From Rubripirellula reticaptiva (GTDB lineage Bacteria > Planctomycetota > Planctomycetia > Pirellulales > Pirellulaceae), in NCBI RefSeq assembly GCF_007860175.1, contig NZ_SJPX01000004.1, positions 843,781-907,780 of the forward strand: 64,000 nt of DNA, read 5' to 3'. This document shows, in pieces, positions 1-9,036 of the stretch (its first letter is position 1; each line of letters opens with the position of its first letter). The notes beneath the pieces were generated by a model. That model saw nothing but the letters and a program-made list of their open reading frames with translations, did no database searches and was not told where the DNA came from. The position numbers and the translations under genes are program-made.

Positions 1-88
1 GTTATACCTGTTCCCATTCCGAACACAGCAGTCAAGCTTTGTGAGTCGATGATAGTGCCTACCAGTGCGAAAGTAGATATTGCCAGAT
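1..88 (+). rRNA. rrf: 5S ribosomal RNA, 3' part (5' end outside window)
   Basis: The first bases carry the universal 5S core (the CCATTCCGAACACAG segment at about 15-29) and end with a 3' strand of the terminal helix (TTGCCAGA near 80-87). The 5' part lies left of the window. A strong terminator follows at once, so this is the end of an rRNA transcript. The exact 3' end is estimated to within a few bases. Confidence 0.9.
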
Positions 89-92
89 TTTT

Positions 93-126
93 AAACCCTT
101 CTTTGACTTCGGTCAAAGAAGGGTTT
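93..126 (+). terminator. Intrinsic terminator of the rRNA transcript
   Basis: A perfect 15-bp stem (93-107 with 112-126) is closed by a UUCG tetraloop (108-111) and followed by a short T-rich stretch. It lies a few bases after the 5S gene and would end rRNA transcription before secY. Confidence 0.9.
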
Positions 127-599
127 TGTTTATGCGCACTCACGTCGCTCGTCGGGGAACGATATCTCGCAAGTCGTCAACGCTTTCGGCGCGAACCTTG
201 AACCGTCGGCCGCAAGGCGTCGAATGTCTCAAGAAGTTCTGACTGGTCACGAGTTTCGGTTGTCTCGTTTTGTAATACCTGCATCTTTCGCCACGTGTTT
301 TTATGTGACAAGCTCGAGTTGTTCTGAGTTCGTCGTTTCGTAATAGGTTGGGGGATGTGGTTCGGCGAGCTGGCGTTTCGAGTTGAAATGGCTTGAGTAA
401 TTGGCTTTGTTGCGTTTAGTTTCAAGGCTCGTGCATCGCAGTCTGTTTCTTTATGACTTTGCAGCTCAGAAACCGCGTGTGCGCTATCGCCACCGTTGTC
501 AATAACCGCTAAACTCCGCCGAAATACAGCCATCCAGTTAACCTGCCGGTGTTGGGACGTCGTTCCACTCCGCCCAAGAATTTAAGACGGACCTGACGC
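127..599. other. Non-coding gap between 5S rRNA and secY
   Basis: About 470 bases without a convincing gene. An open frame on the minus strand (177-533) gives a low-complexity, Ser/Thr/Asn/Arg-rich product with no recognisable domain, and I do not believe it. The gap must hold the secY promoter. I could not assign -35/-10 boxes with confidence. Confidence 0.6.
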
Positions 600-1994
600 A
601 TGTTTGAAAAGCTGCGCATCATTTTTTCGATTCCCGAGCTTCGCAAGAAGATCATGCTGACGATTGGTTTGTTAGCTATCTATCGGATCGGTTTCCACAT
701 CCCATTGCCGATGATCGCAACGAACATCGGTGACGCTGGTGGCACCGCTTCGGAGTTCTTCGAGAAGATCACTCTGTTCGCAGCTAGCGACCTTCGCGAG
801 GCGACGATCTTCGGGTTGGGGATCATGCCATACATTTCTGCGTCGATCATTTTTCAGTTGCTCGGGAGCGTTTACAAACCGCTCGAGGATTTGAAGAAAG
901 AGGGCGAAGCTGGTCGCAAGAAACTGAACGAGTACACGCGTTACTTAACAGTGTTGATTTGTGTGGTGCAAAGCTACATGTACTTGAAATTCATGCTGAT
1001 GTCGGGTGGCCCATCGGGTAACGGTGACATCAACCCAAACTTTATGGCCAGCGATGGTTCGTTGTTCTGGGGCTGGCAAATTGTTGCGGTGTCCGTGATG
1101 ACTTGCGGTACGGTTTTCCTTATGTGGCTCGGCGAACAAATCGACGAGCACGGAATTGGCAACGGGATCAGCTTGCTGATCATGGCTGGTATTTTGGCTC
1201 AAATGCCGAAAGCACTCTACGAACTTGTTCGCAACATGAAGACCGAGTTAACTGGTCTTAGTCGTGGACAGATTGGTATTGAAACGTTGGTGTTGTTGGT
1301 TGTGTTGTTTGTGGGCGTCGTGTTCGGTGTGGTCTTCATCACACTTGGGCAACGAAAGATTCCAACTCAATCAGCCAAATTTACTCGTGGTCGCCGTGTT
1401 TACGGTGGTACTCGCCAACACTTGCCGCTCCGTATCAATCAAGCCGGCGTGATGCCGATCATTTTCGCTAGCAGCTTGCTGATCATCCCCGGAATGTTGA
1501 TGGGCGGAATGGCTAGCTTCGTGGGTAGCGAAAGCTCATTGTTCAAACCTCTTAACTTGATCGGTTTGACTCTGAACGACCAAGGCTCGTTCGTGTTCAA
1601 CCTGTTCTATGTCGTGCTGATTTTCTTTTTCTGTTACTTCTGGACTGCGATCACTTTCAATCCGAAAGAGATGTCGGACAACCTTCGTGACAGCGGAACG
1701 TTCATTCCTGGATATCGTCCCGGAAAGCGAACGACGGATTACCTCGAGAAGGTAATGGTCCGGATCACGTATGTCGGTGCAGCCTTCCTTTCGATCGTCG
1801 CGATTGTTCCCACGATCGTTTATGGATCGCTGGGTGTGCCGTATTCGATCGCTGGTTTCTACGGTGGTACGGGATTGTTGATTGCGGTTAGCGTCGCATT
1901 CGACCTGGTACAGAAGATCGACAGTCACTTGGTGATGCGAAACTATCGCGGACTGCTTGAAGGTGCCGGCGGTGGTGTAGCACCCGTCGTCTAG
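600..1994 (+). CDS. secY: Protein translocase subunit SecY
   Basis: SecY is the channel-forming subunit of the SecYEG translocon in the inner membrane and passes unfolded preproteins across or into the membrane. The 464-residue product has the usual length and about ten hydrophobic spans. The SecY signature is at about residues 70-90 (GLGIMPYISASIIFQLL), followed by the charged cytoplasmic stretch KPLEDLKKEGEAGRKK. Another conserved loop is at GQRKIPTQSAK. The ATG at 600 gives the standard short cytoplasmic N-terminus MFEKLRIIFSIPELRKKI. The next gene is adk 45 bp downstream, as in the classical spc operon, but no ribosomal protein gene lies upstream; a 5S rRNA gene does. Family assignment is certain. 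Confidence 0.98.
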   Translation: MFEKLRIIFSIPELRKKIMLTIGLLAIYRIGFHIPLPMIATNIGDAGGTASEFFEKITLFAASDLREATIFGLGIMPYISASIIFQLLGSVYKPLEDLKKEGEAGRKKLNEYTRYLTVLICVVQSYMYLKFMLMSGGPSGNGDINPNFMASDGSLFWGWQIVAVSVMTCGTVFLMWLGEQIDEHGIGNGISLLIMAGILAQMPKALYELVRNMKTELTGLSRGQIGIETLVLLVVLFVGVVFGVVFITLGQRKIPTQSAKFTRGRRVYGGTRQHLPLRINQAGVMPIIFASSLLIIPGMLMGGMASFVGSESSLFKPLNLIGLTLNDQGSFVFNLFYVVLIFFFCYFWTAITFNPKEMSDNLRDSGTFIPGYRPGKRTTDYLEKVMVRITYVGAAFLSIVAIVPTIVYGSLGVPYSIAGFYGGTGLLIAVSVAFDLVQKIDSHLVMRNYRGLLEGAGGGVAPVV

Positions 1995-2039
1995 TCGAGT
2001 TTTTGTCCACTTTCGATTCACAACAATGAAGGTGTTTCG

Positions 2040-2597
2040 ATGCGAATCATCTTCATTGGTCCGCCGGGCGCGGGCAAAGGAACTCAGTGCATGCGTTTAA
2101 CGCAGCACTTGAAGATTCCGCACTTTTCAACGGGCGAGATGTTGCGTGCAACACGCAACCAGTCCGCGCTTGGCCGAGTTGTCGCTAGCTATATCGACGG
2201 TGGCCGTCTGGCGCCTGACTATTTGGTCATGCGTCTAGTCACAAAGCGATTGGCGATGCCTGACTGTGTTGGCGGTTGTCTGTTCGATGGGTTTCCACGT
2301 ACGGTCGATCAGGCACGCATGCTGGACGAATATCTTGTTGAAAAGAATGGCAAGATTGACTTGGTGCTCAATTTGGTTGCTGATCAAGAAGAGCTAATCG
2401 CAAGGCTTCTAAAGCGTTCGACTTTGGAAGATCGGGTCGATGACAATGCCGAGACCATATCGGCGCGATTGAGAGTTTTTCATACTCAAACGGCACCAGT
2501 GCTGGATTATTACGCAGGTCGTGATTTGGTGCGAACGGTCGACGGCATGCAGTCGCCGGACAAAGTGTTTGAAGAGATCCTAGGGCATTTGCCCTAA
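2040..2597 (+). CDS. adk: Adenylate kinase, short-LID type
   Basis: Catalyses ATP + AMP to 2 ADP in the cytoplasm. The P-loop GPPGAGKGT is at residues 7-15, the AMP-binding STGEMLR segment at 30-36, and the DGFPRT signature at 83-88. The region between LLKRS (123-127) and RVDDNAETI (132-140) is only a few residues, so this is a short-LID enzyme without the Zn-binding lid of many bacterial homologues. That explains the length of 185 rather than about 214 residues. It follows secY by 45 bp and is probably co-transcribed. The map/infA genes that normally follow are absent. Confidence 0.95.
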   Translation: MRIIFIGPPGAGKGTQCMRLTQHLKIPHFSTGEMLRATRNQSALGRVVASYIDGGRLAPDYLVMRLVTKRLAMPDCVGGCLFDGFPRTVDQARMLDEYLVEKNGKIDLVLNLVADQEELIARLLKRSTLEDRVDDNAETISARLRVFHTQTAPVLDYYAGRDLVRTVDGMQSPDKVFEEILGHLP

Positions 2598-2833
2598 GCT
2601 TTCTTGGGTGCCATTGGTCTTGTTGCATTTGCTATTGGGTCCAGCCGATCGATCCGGGGTTAGGACTTCGTGATCGTGCGGGCGTGCGGATGCGTGTGCG
2701 AGCCCGACTCGGCCTGTTTTCAAAGAACGTTGCCGTGGCATCATTGGCCTGGCTGCTTCCTGAGCCTGCCGAATGCAGTTTGTGGCTGTACAATGCGAGC
2801 GTTCCGGCGATTTCTTTCAGCACAGGTTCTAAC

Positions 2834-5800
2834 GTGATTTTTCTCTCGTCATGTCGTACGCGTTTTTCTCTTCGACCGATGGTGTTGGGTGCTGTGATTG
2901 CGGCAGTAGGTTTGCCGCTGGCACTGGGGAGTGACAAAGCTCGGGCCCAGGGTTTTCTTCGCCCGATATCGGGTGCTCAATCAGGACGATTTATCGAACC
3001 GCCGCGGGCGATCGAGCAGCAGTTGAAGGACGCCGAGCAGTCATTGCTGGAGAAACGTTACAGCGATGCGGTGGTGGTACTGGGGGATCTGCTTGCGCGA
3101 GACGCTCAGCAAATGGACGAGTCGGATTTGACGGGTCAGGATTTCTTTCTTGGCACCGAAGACGCAGGCGCCGGTTCCGTGGTTGGCACGAGTTTGTTGC
3201 GGGCTGCGCGTGACATGATCGGCAAGCTGCCGTCGGCCGCGATGGAAACGTACGAGTTGCGATACGGTGCGATTGCCAAGAAGCTTCTTACTGAAGCGAG
3301 TGAGAACCGAGATTGGGAGAAAGTACGCCTCGTTCGGCGGAAGTACTTTCATACCGCGGCGGGATATCAGGCGTCATGGTTGTTAGCTCAGCATGAAATG
3401 CATCTTGGGCACCCCATGGCTGCGTCGATTTTGTTGGAAGATGTTGTTTCGACCAAACGTGGAATCGATCAGCTTGGTGTTGGTGTCGTGGTGCTGCACG
3501 CGTCGGCGTGTCAGTTGGCAGGGCGATCGGTATCAGAGATTTCAGCCGGCGAAGCAAAGATCAACGGTGCTTCCAAAACCATTCCAACCGGCGACGAGCA
3601 ATCGGCTTGGTTGGCTCAGTTGTCGCGTGTGTTGCCAGAATTCGTCTCGAAGGATTCGGATGAGTATCCGATGTTTGGGGGGACGCCGAGCCGAAACGGT
3701 GGATCGGCGGGCCAAGTTCCGCTGACCAATTTGCGATGGATGCTTAGCACCGCCGCGAGCCCGCGTCAGGAGCGATCACTACGAGAGATCGCCGACGAGT
3801 TAGCCATTGGTGGAAAACTGCCGCCACCGTCTTGGAGCCCCGTTCGTGTTGGCAGTCAGTTGTTGATGCGAACGACTGAGCGATTGGTTGGCGTTGACTA
3901 TCGAACGGGCAAACGATTGTGGACTTATCCCTGGCAGTCGGCCTACGAAACGGTAGAAGAAGAGGACATCGTGTTCGATGAACTATCGGGTGAAGGCAAT
4001 GCTAACAGTTTGCTGACTCAGCGAGTTTGGAATGATGTTCCCTACGGCCAGGTCACCAGTGACGGCGAACGCGTCTTCATGCTGGATGACTTGGGCGAAG
4101 TCGAGATGATGTCGTTCAGTCCAATGATCAATTTGCGAGGCACTCGCCCGGCCGATACCAGTACGAATACTTTGGTCGCGCTCGAGATGGCGACCGAGGG
4201 CAAGTTGTTGTGGCGATTGGGAGCAGGGTCGGAAGACGGTTCGTCGTTGTCGGACGCGTTTTTCTTGGGCCCTCCCCTGCCGGTGGATGGGCGTTTGTAT
4301 GTGATGGTGGAAATCGCTGGTGACATCAATTTGTGCTGTTTGGATCCGGCGACGGGCAGCGAGTTGTGGCGGCAGCACTTGGTCGCCGTTGAATCCGGCG
4401 GCATCGACACCGATCCAATTCGACGAGTCGCTGGTGCGGTGCCGACGTACCACGAAGGCGTTCTGATTTGTCCAACCGGCGCCGGCGCAACCGTCGCGGT
4501 CGACTTGGGCGATCGGATGCTGCGTTGGGGGACGATGTACGAGCGTAACGCCGAGATGATCCGTTCGATCAATGGTCGCGGCCCGGGGGTTGAAGCTAGT
4601 CGATTGATGCAGCGTTGGGACAATGGGACTGCGATTGCCGATGGCCAGGCTGTCTTGGTGACGCCGGTCGAAGCGGATCGGTTATTCGGTTTCAATTTGC
4701 TGACGGGCAAGCCTTTGTTTACTGAAAAGGCTCGCGTGCAGATGCGTTACTTGGCTGGCATTCGAGATGGCCGGTTTTTTGTCGTCGGCGGAAACCAAGT
4801 CCACGCGTTTAGTTTGGAAGACAACGGCATGGCAGTGTGGAGTGCCCGCGAAATTTTGTCCGCGGGCCAGCAAATTGCCGGACGCGGTGTCTTTGGCAAG
4901 AACACCTATCTGGTGCCAACGACAACGAACCAATTGGTCGAACTGTCATTGAAAGATGGTTCGGTTGTCACAAAACGGAACACTCGTTATCCGCTGGGGA
5001 ATTTGGTTGCAGTTGACGGCGAAGTGATTGTGCAGGGCCCGACCTCTGTTTCGGTTGCGTTTGGCGAGGCAACGTTGGAACCGATCGTCAATCGGATGTT
5101 GAAAGCGAACCCCGAGGATTTTGAAGCGATTGTGCGGAAGTCTGAATTGCTTTTGCAACGCAACCAACGCCGCGAGGCATTGGAAATGCTCGGTCGTGCT
5201 CGTCAGATGCAGCCTGATAACGACGAGGTTCAAATGTTGAGCGTTTCGGCAATGCTGGGACTGCTGCGCGATGACGCTGATGTTGATTCGACGATCATTG
5301 AATCGTTGGAAGAATTGATCGATCGTCCGGCTCAACGTGTTGAGTTGTTGTCGCTGCGGATCCGCGCGGCGATGACGAGCAAGGATTATGTGGACGCGGC
5401 GAAACGTCTGATTGATTTTTCGCGTCTGTTGATCGATGAACCGTCACTTGAATCTGTCTCGGACCAAGTCATCAACGATCAAGCTCGCCAGTGCACGCTG
5501 GATAGTTGGTTGGCGGCTCGATCTCATGAAATCTTAGTCGCAGCCGCACCCGAGCAGTTAAGCCAGATCAATGAGTTGATGTCACAAGCGGCCGCATCAC
5601 GGACCGAAGCGACAACGAACTCACTTGTCCGTTTGGATCATCATTTTCGCATGTTCGAAGGCTTTTCGCGGGTCAAGGACGAATTGTTGAGTCGTCATCG
5701 TTCGGCAGGTGACCACTTGCTGTTCGAAAGAACGATCTTGGGGACGCACGTGCCGACACTGGATGAAGTCAGTACCTGGCCCCGACGAGATTCATTGCGA

Positions 5801-7483
5801 CTGATTCAGTCTTACGCGCGAGCTGGTTTTGGTAAAGATGTGTTGGCGTTGATCGATGCAGTTGGCGACGAAGCGGCGGCAGAAGTGGATGACGACTATA
5901 CCGATTCAGCGGTTGTCGAAGCATTGCCGGTTGATCTTGACGAAGTTCGCGATTTGGCGCGAAACAGCGTTGTGAAAACAGATTGGCCCAAAAAAGTCTC
6001 GATGACCTGGGACTCGGCTCAAATCCGTACTCGCTTTGACACCAACAATCAGCGTGTTTCGAAAACTCAGACTCTCGCTGGTTTAGAATTCATCGGTTGG
6101 CAACTGATCAGCGACGGTGCCAGTCCGTTGTCGCTTCGCGATCCCTATGGAATGGCGAGGCCTCTGCCGGTTGAATTCACGCGCCAAAGCGACGATGTGG
6201 ACAAGGAAGCGCAGGTCACTGGTGGCGCCATGGTAGTTTTGATGCCAACAGGTTTGACGATGATCGATTTGTATCATGTCAAATCGAACGATGGCGAATC
6301 GGTCCGCTGGCAACGCAGTCTGTCGGGCGATGGTGGTCCGATCGCGAACCGACGCAGTGATTCAACACCCTTTGGTGGTCAGGTGATTCACTACAACATC
6401 AAGTCGGCGTCAGCATCCAGCGTCGTTCCCGAGTTCGCGCTCGGCCCGGTTCTGGGTGATCGTGTGTTGATGTTGCAGGGTGGCGATTTGATTGCGCTCG
6501 ACCTGATGACCAAAGAATCAATGTGGCGCAATTCGACGGCACCAAAAAGTGGAGTCGTGGTTAGCGATGGACATAGATTGGCGGTGGTTTCATCGGCGAC
6601 CTCCGAGATCATGTTCTTTGACCTACTGGATGGCGCGAAGAAAGAAACCAAGCCGTGGATCTATGGCGATGCTTGGGAGTCGATCGGCGCGAACGTATTG
6701 AGTTATCGCAAGTTAGGCGATGGTGATGGCGATCGCTACGAATTGACATTGGTGAATGCGTTATCCGGCAAAGTCTTGCTTCGCGAAGAAACGCCATCGA
6801 GTAACCCGAGTGCAGACACCGGCGTTTCGGCGCAAGGCAAGATCATCAGCGGTCGTTACTTGGCGATGATGCGCAGCAGCGGTGAGACGTTGATTTGGGA
6901 TCTCGCCGAAGGACGCGAAATTGGTCGGCCAAAGTTGCCTGCTTTCGAAAATCTGCAGGGACTTCATGCGATGATGCTTGAGGATCAAATGATTCTGTTG
7001 CCGAAACGACGAGTCGAGCGTCCGCGAACTCAATCTGTCGAACAGTTACAAACGGCGGATGGAGCGGCCCACCAAACGACGCATGGTGTTTTTGCGGTTT
7101 CGATGACCGACGGGGCTCTGCGTTGGGGCAAAGAATTTGACAAGCCTTGGGGCTGCACGCTGACGCAAGCTGACGCAACACCAATGCTGTTGTTGACCCG
7201 CAGCCCGTTCACCTATTCGGTCCCTAGTCGCAAAAAATCCTTAGATATACTTGCGCTAGACGTTCGCGACGGAGAAGAAGTTGCCGAGAAATTGGGCAAG
7301 CCGATTTTGTCGGGGAATAACGAATTGGAAACTCGTTTGACTGTTCAATCGCCGTTGCAGCGTGTGTTGGCACAGGTCGGGCCCGAATTATTGCTGTTCA
7401 AATACGGAGAAGTCGAACAAGGCGATGGGGCGGATGGTTCGGCGATCCAGCCGGACGAGGTGTCCGCGGAAAAAGAGGACTAG
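2834..7483 (+). CDS. Giant exported PQQ-like beta-propeller / TPR protein
   Basis: A planctomycete-type exported protein of about 1550 residues. The frame is open from 2684. A GTG at 2834 gives an N-region with Arg residues followed by a hydrophobic core and SDKARAQG, a likely signal-peptidase site; an ATG at 2879 is the alternative. Numbered from 2684, residues about 330-790 carry repeated propeller blades (VGVDYRTGKRLWTYPW, LDPATGSELWRQ, FNLLTGKPLF) typical of PQQ-binding-like repeats. Residues about 800-920 look alpha-helical and TPR-like. A second propeller follows (LIALDLMTKESMW, LVNALSGKVLL, AVSMTDGALRW). Catalytic PQQ use is not implied; such propellers are usually binding scaffolds. 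The tail is acidic. Function is unknown. Confidence 0.85.
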   Translation: MIFLSSCRTRFSLRPMVLGAVIAAVGLPLALGSDKARAQGFLRPISGAQSGRFIEPPRAIEQQLKDAEQSLLEKRYSDAVVVLGDLLARDAQQMDESDLTGQDFFLGTEDAGAGSVVGTSLLRAARDMIGKLPSAAMETYELRYGAIAKKLLTEASENRDWEKVRLVRRKYFHTAAGYQASWLLAQHEMHLGHPMAASILLEDVVSTKRGIDQLGVGVVVLHASACQLAGRSVSEISAGEAKINGASKTIPTGDEQSAWLAQLSRVLPEFVSKDSDEYPMFGGTPSRNGGSAGQVPLTNLRWMLSTAASPRQERSLREIADELAIGGKLPPPSWSPVRVGSQLLMRTTERLVGVDYRTGKRLWTYPWQSAYETVEEEDIVFDELSGEGNANSLLTQRVWNDVPYGQVTSDGERVFMLDDLGEVEMMSFSPMINLRGTRPADTSTNTLVALEMATEGKLLWRLGAGSEDGSSLSDAFFLGPPLPVDGRLYVMVEIAGDINLCCLDPATGSELWRQHLVAVESGGIDTDPIRRVAGAVPTYHEGVLICPTGAGATVAVDLGDRMLRWGTMYERNAEMIRSINGRGPGVEASRLMQRWDNGTAIADGQAVLVTPVEADRLFGFNLLTGKPLFTEKARVQMRYLAGIRDGRFFVVGGNQVHAFSLEDNGMAVWSAREILSAGQQIAGRGVFGKNTYLVPTTTNQLVELSLKDGSVVTKRNTRYPLGNLVAVDGEVIVQGPTSVSVAFGEATLEPIVNRMLKANPEDFEAIVRKSELLLQRNQRREALEMLGRARQMQPDNDEVQMLSVSAMLGLLRDDADVDSTIIESLEELIDRPAQRVELLSLRIRAAMTSKDYVDAAKRLIDFSRLLIDEPSLESVSDQVINDQARQCTLDSWLAARSHEILVAAAPEQLSQINELMSQAAASRTEATTNSLVRLDHHFRMFEGFSRVKDELLSRHRSAGDHLLFERTILGTHVPTLDEVSTWPRRDSLRLIQSYARAGFGKDVLALIDAVGDEAAAEVDDDYTDSAVVEALPVDLDEVRDLARNSVVKTDWPKKVSMTWDSAQIRTRFDTNNQRVSKTQTLAGLEFIGWQLISDGASPLSLRDPYGMARPLPVEFTRQSDDVDKEAQVTGGAMVVLMPTGLTMIDLYHVKSNDGESVRWQRSLSGDGGPIANRRSDSTPFGGQVIHYNIKSASASSVVPEFALGPVLGDRVLMLQGGDLIALDLMTKESMWRNSTAPKSGVVVSDGHRLAVVSSATSEIMFFDLLDGAKKETKPWIYGDAWESIGANVLSYRKLGDGDGDRYELTLVNALSGKVLLREETPSSNPSADTGVSAQGKIISGRYLAMMRSSGETLIWDLAEGREIGRPKLPAFENLQGLHAMMLEDQMILLPKRRVERPRTQSVEQLQTADGAAHQTTHGVFAVSMTDGALRWGKEFDKPWGCTLTQADATPMLLLTRSPFTYSVPSRKKSLDILALDVRDGEEVAEKLGKPILSGNNELETRLTVQSPLQRVLAQVGPELLLFKYGEVEQGDGADGSAIQPDEVSAEKED

Positions 7484-7611
7484 CAGGTCCGATGCCGATG
7501 CTTTGACCAGACGTGTCATACCCTTGGGCGATCATTCTTTTGTCGCCCAGTGATGTGATCCGATCGTGATCCGCCGGGCGAGCTTAGCACGCTTCACGGA
7601 GGAAATATTCG

Positions 7612-8001
7612 ATGGCAAAGTACTACGTTCAATGTGGCCCGCTTCAAGTGGTTCTGGTTGCAGATACCGTTCGCCAGGCAACGATCGCAGCGATCGACAA
7701 AACGCTTCGTATGCATGCATGGATCTATGACGATTGCGAACTTAGCAATCAGGACTGTCGTGACCATTTGATGCTCGAAGCTCTGTTGCATATGGATCCG
7801 ACGATGCAGGTCAGCGAAAAGGGGTTTGATCGAACTGATGCGATATTTGTTGGAACTCCTGAGGCGATTGAAGCTTGGCACAATTTGATGATCGGCATGA
7901 ATCGATTGTTCATTGCCGCTGGGTTGGCACCGCGAACAATGGCCATGATTGCTGGAAAGGTAATCGAAGATGACTTTCCCCGATGCAAACTGCCTCGATA
8001 G
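7612..8001 (+). CDS. Small conserved-looking protein of unknown function
   Basis: A 129-residue protein with no recognised domain. The ATG at 7612 is preceded by a strong ribosome-binding site (GGAGGAAA at 7599-7606). There is no signal peptide or membrane span, so it is probably cytoplasmic. The N-terminus (MAKYYVQCGPLQVVLVADTVRQA) resembles a small beta-hairpin plus helix. The centre is acidic with several Cys residues, and the end is basic. It stands alone between the giant propeller gene and a secreted esterase. The good Shine-Dalgarno sequence and normal composition support a real gene, but I cannot name a role. Confidence 0.75.
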   Translation: MAKYYVQCGPLQVVLVADTVRQATIAAIDKTLRMHAWIYDDCELSNQDCRDHLMLEALLHMDPTMQVSEKGFDRTDAIFVGTPEAIEAWHNLMIGMNRLFIAAGLAPRTMAMIAGKVIEDDFPRCKLPR

Positions 8002-8102
8002 TGCCGGCGAGTATCGACTTTGCCGGTCGTGACTCGAAGTGCTGTTATGCTATGTCGGTAACGCGGACAATTTTGTTTTCACTTATCGGCGAGTTTGTTT
8101 TG

Positions 8103-9011
8103 ATGGCGGTTCCATTTCGTTGGTCAGCGATCCGGCAATGTGTCTTGATCATGGGAGTGATTGTTTCGAGTTGTTTTGCCGATCAAGTGTCTGCCGAAGA
8201 TCCGGTTTCGATGCGACTGTGGTCGGGGCCGGCGCCATCGGAAACAACGATCGCGTTGGGAACACCTCGCCAGGGTCCGCCCAGCAAGGGGCCTGCGATT
8301 ACTCGGATTGAGCAGATTACGGCACCTACGATTGATGTCTTTCCGGCATCCGATCCAAACGGCACGGCCGTGCTTATTTTGCCTGGCGGTGGTTTTGGGT
8401 ATGTCGTCACGGATTTGGAAGGCAGCGAGGCAGCGACGTTCTTGAATCCGCTTGGCGTTTCGGTCTTTGTGCTTCGCTATCGGACGGGTGACAATCAAAA
8501 AGAAGACGTTTGGAAAAAGCCGGTCCAAGATGCTCAGCGAGCGATCCGGACGATTCGCAGTAATGCGGCTAAGTGGTCAATTGATCCAGACAAGGTCGGC
8601 GTGCTCGGGTTTTCGGCTGGCGGACAAGCGGCTGCTTTCCTGTTGACGGCCGAAAATGCGTTGTACGAGTCAGCAGATGAATTCGACGATGCAAACTGGC
8701 ATCCGAATTTCGGCATCCTGGTTTATCCATGGCGAATGCTTGACGAATCGGGAAGCTTGAAACCTGGCATCAACGTAAGCGAGTCGACGCCCAAGACGAT
8801 CCTGATTCATACGCACGACGATCCAGGGGCTGACTCGTTAGGCAGCGTGCAGTTCTATACGCAGTTGAAAAAGCACAAGGTCGATGCGGAACTGCATATC
8901 TATCGAACGGGCGGGCACGGTTACGGAACTCGCAAACGAGCCGACAGCGTGATCCACCAATGGCCGACACTGGTTAGCGATTGGTTGCGACTGCACGAGT
9001 TGTCGCGATAG
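8103..9011 (+). CDS. Secreted alpha/beta hydrolase, BD-FAE / acetyl-xylan-esterase-like
   Basis: Likely a carbohydrate-ester deacetylase of the alpha/beta-hydrolase fold. The oxyanion-hole motif is LPGGGFGYV, the nucleophile elbow is GFSAGGQAA, the acid region is HTHDDPGADS, and the catalytic His is in GGHGYG. The frame opens at 7983, but starts at 8052 or 8103 are better. The 8103 start gives MAVPFRWSAIRQ followed by a hydrophobic core and a cleavage region near VSAEDP, a signal peptide, so the enzyme is exported. It is paralogous to the product at 45687-46613, sharing PGGG-DLEG-S-LKYR-like spacing and the GFSAGG elbow. The polysaccharide substrate is unknown. Confidence 0.85.
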   Translation: MAVPFRWSAIRQCVLIMGVIVSSCFADQVSAEDPVSMRLWSGPAPSETTIALGTPRQGPPSKGPAITRIEQITAPTIDVFPASDPNGTAVLILPGGGFGYVVTDLEGSEAATFLNPLGVSVFVLRYRTGDNQKEDVWKKPVQDAQRAIRTIRSNAAKWSIDPDKVGVLGFSAGGQAAAFLLTAENALYESADEFDDANWHPNFGILVYPWRMLDESGSLKPGINVSESTPKTILIHTHDDPGADSLGSVQFYTQLKKHKVDAELHIYRTGGHGYGTRKRADSVIHQWPTLVSDWLRLHELSR

Positions 9012-9036
9012 TTCGCGGGACTGTCGATCGAATCGA

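Noticed and set aside
177-533. Minus-strand open frame of 118 codons between 5S rRNA and secY
   Set aside because: Low-complexity, polar/basic product, no Shine-Dalgarno, no known motif; lies in the gap needed for the secY promoter.
4042-4710. Long minus-strand frame inside the giant propeller gene
   Set aside because: Antisense to a clearly coding frame, with Ser/Arg/Pro-rich shadow composition and no domain.
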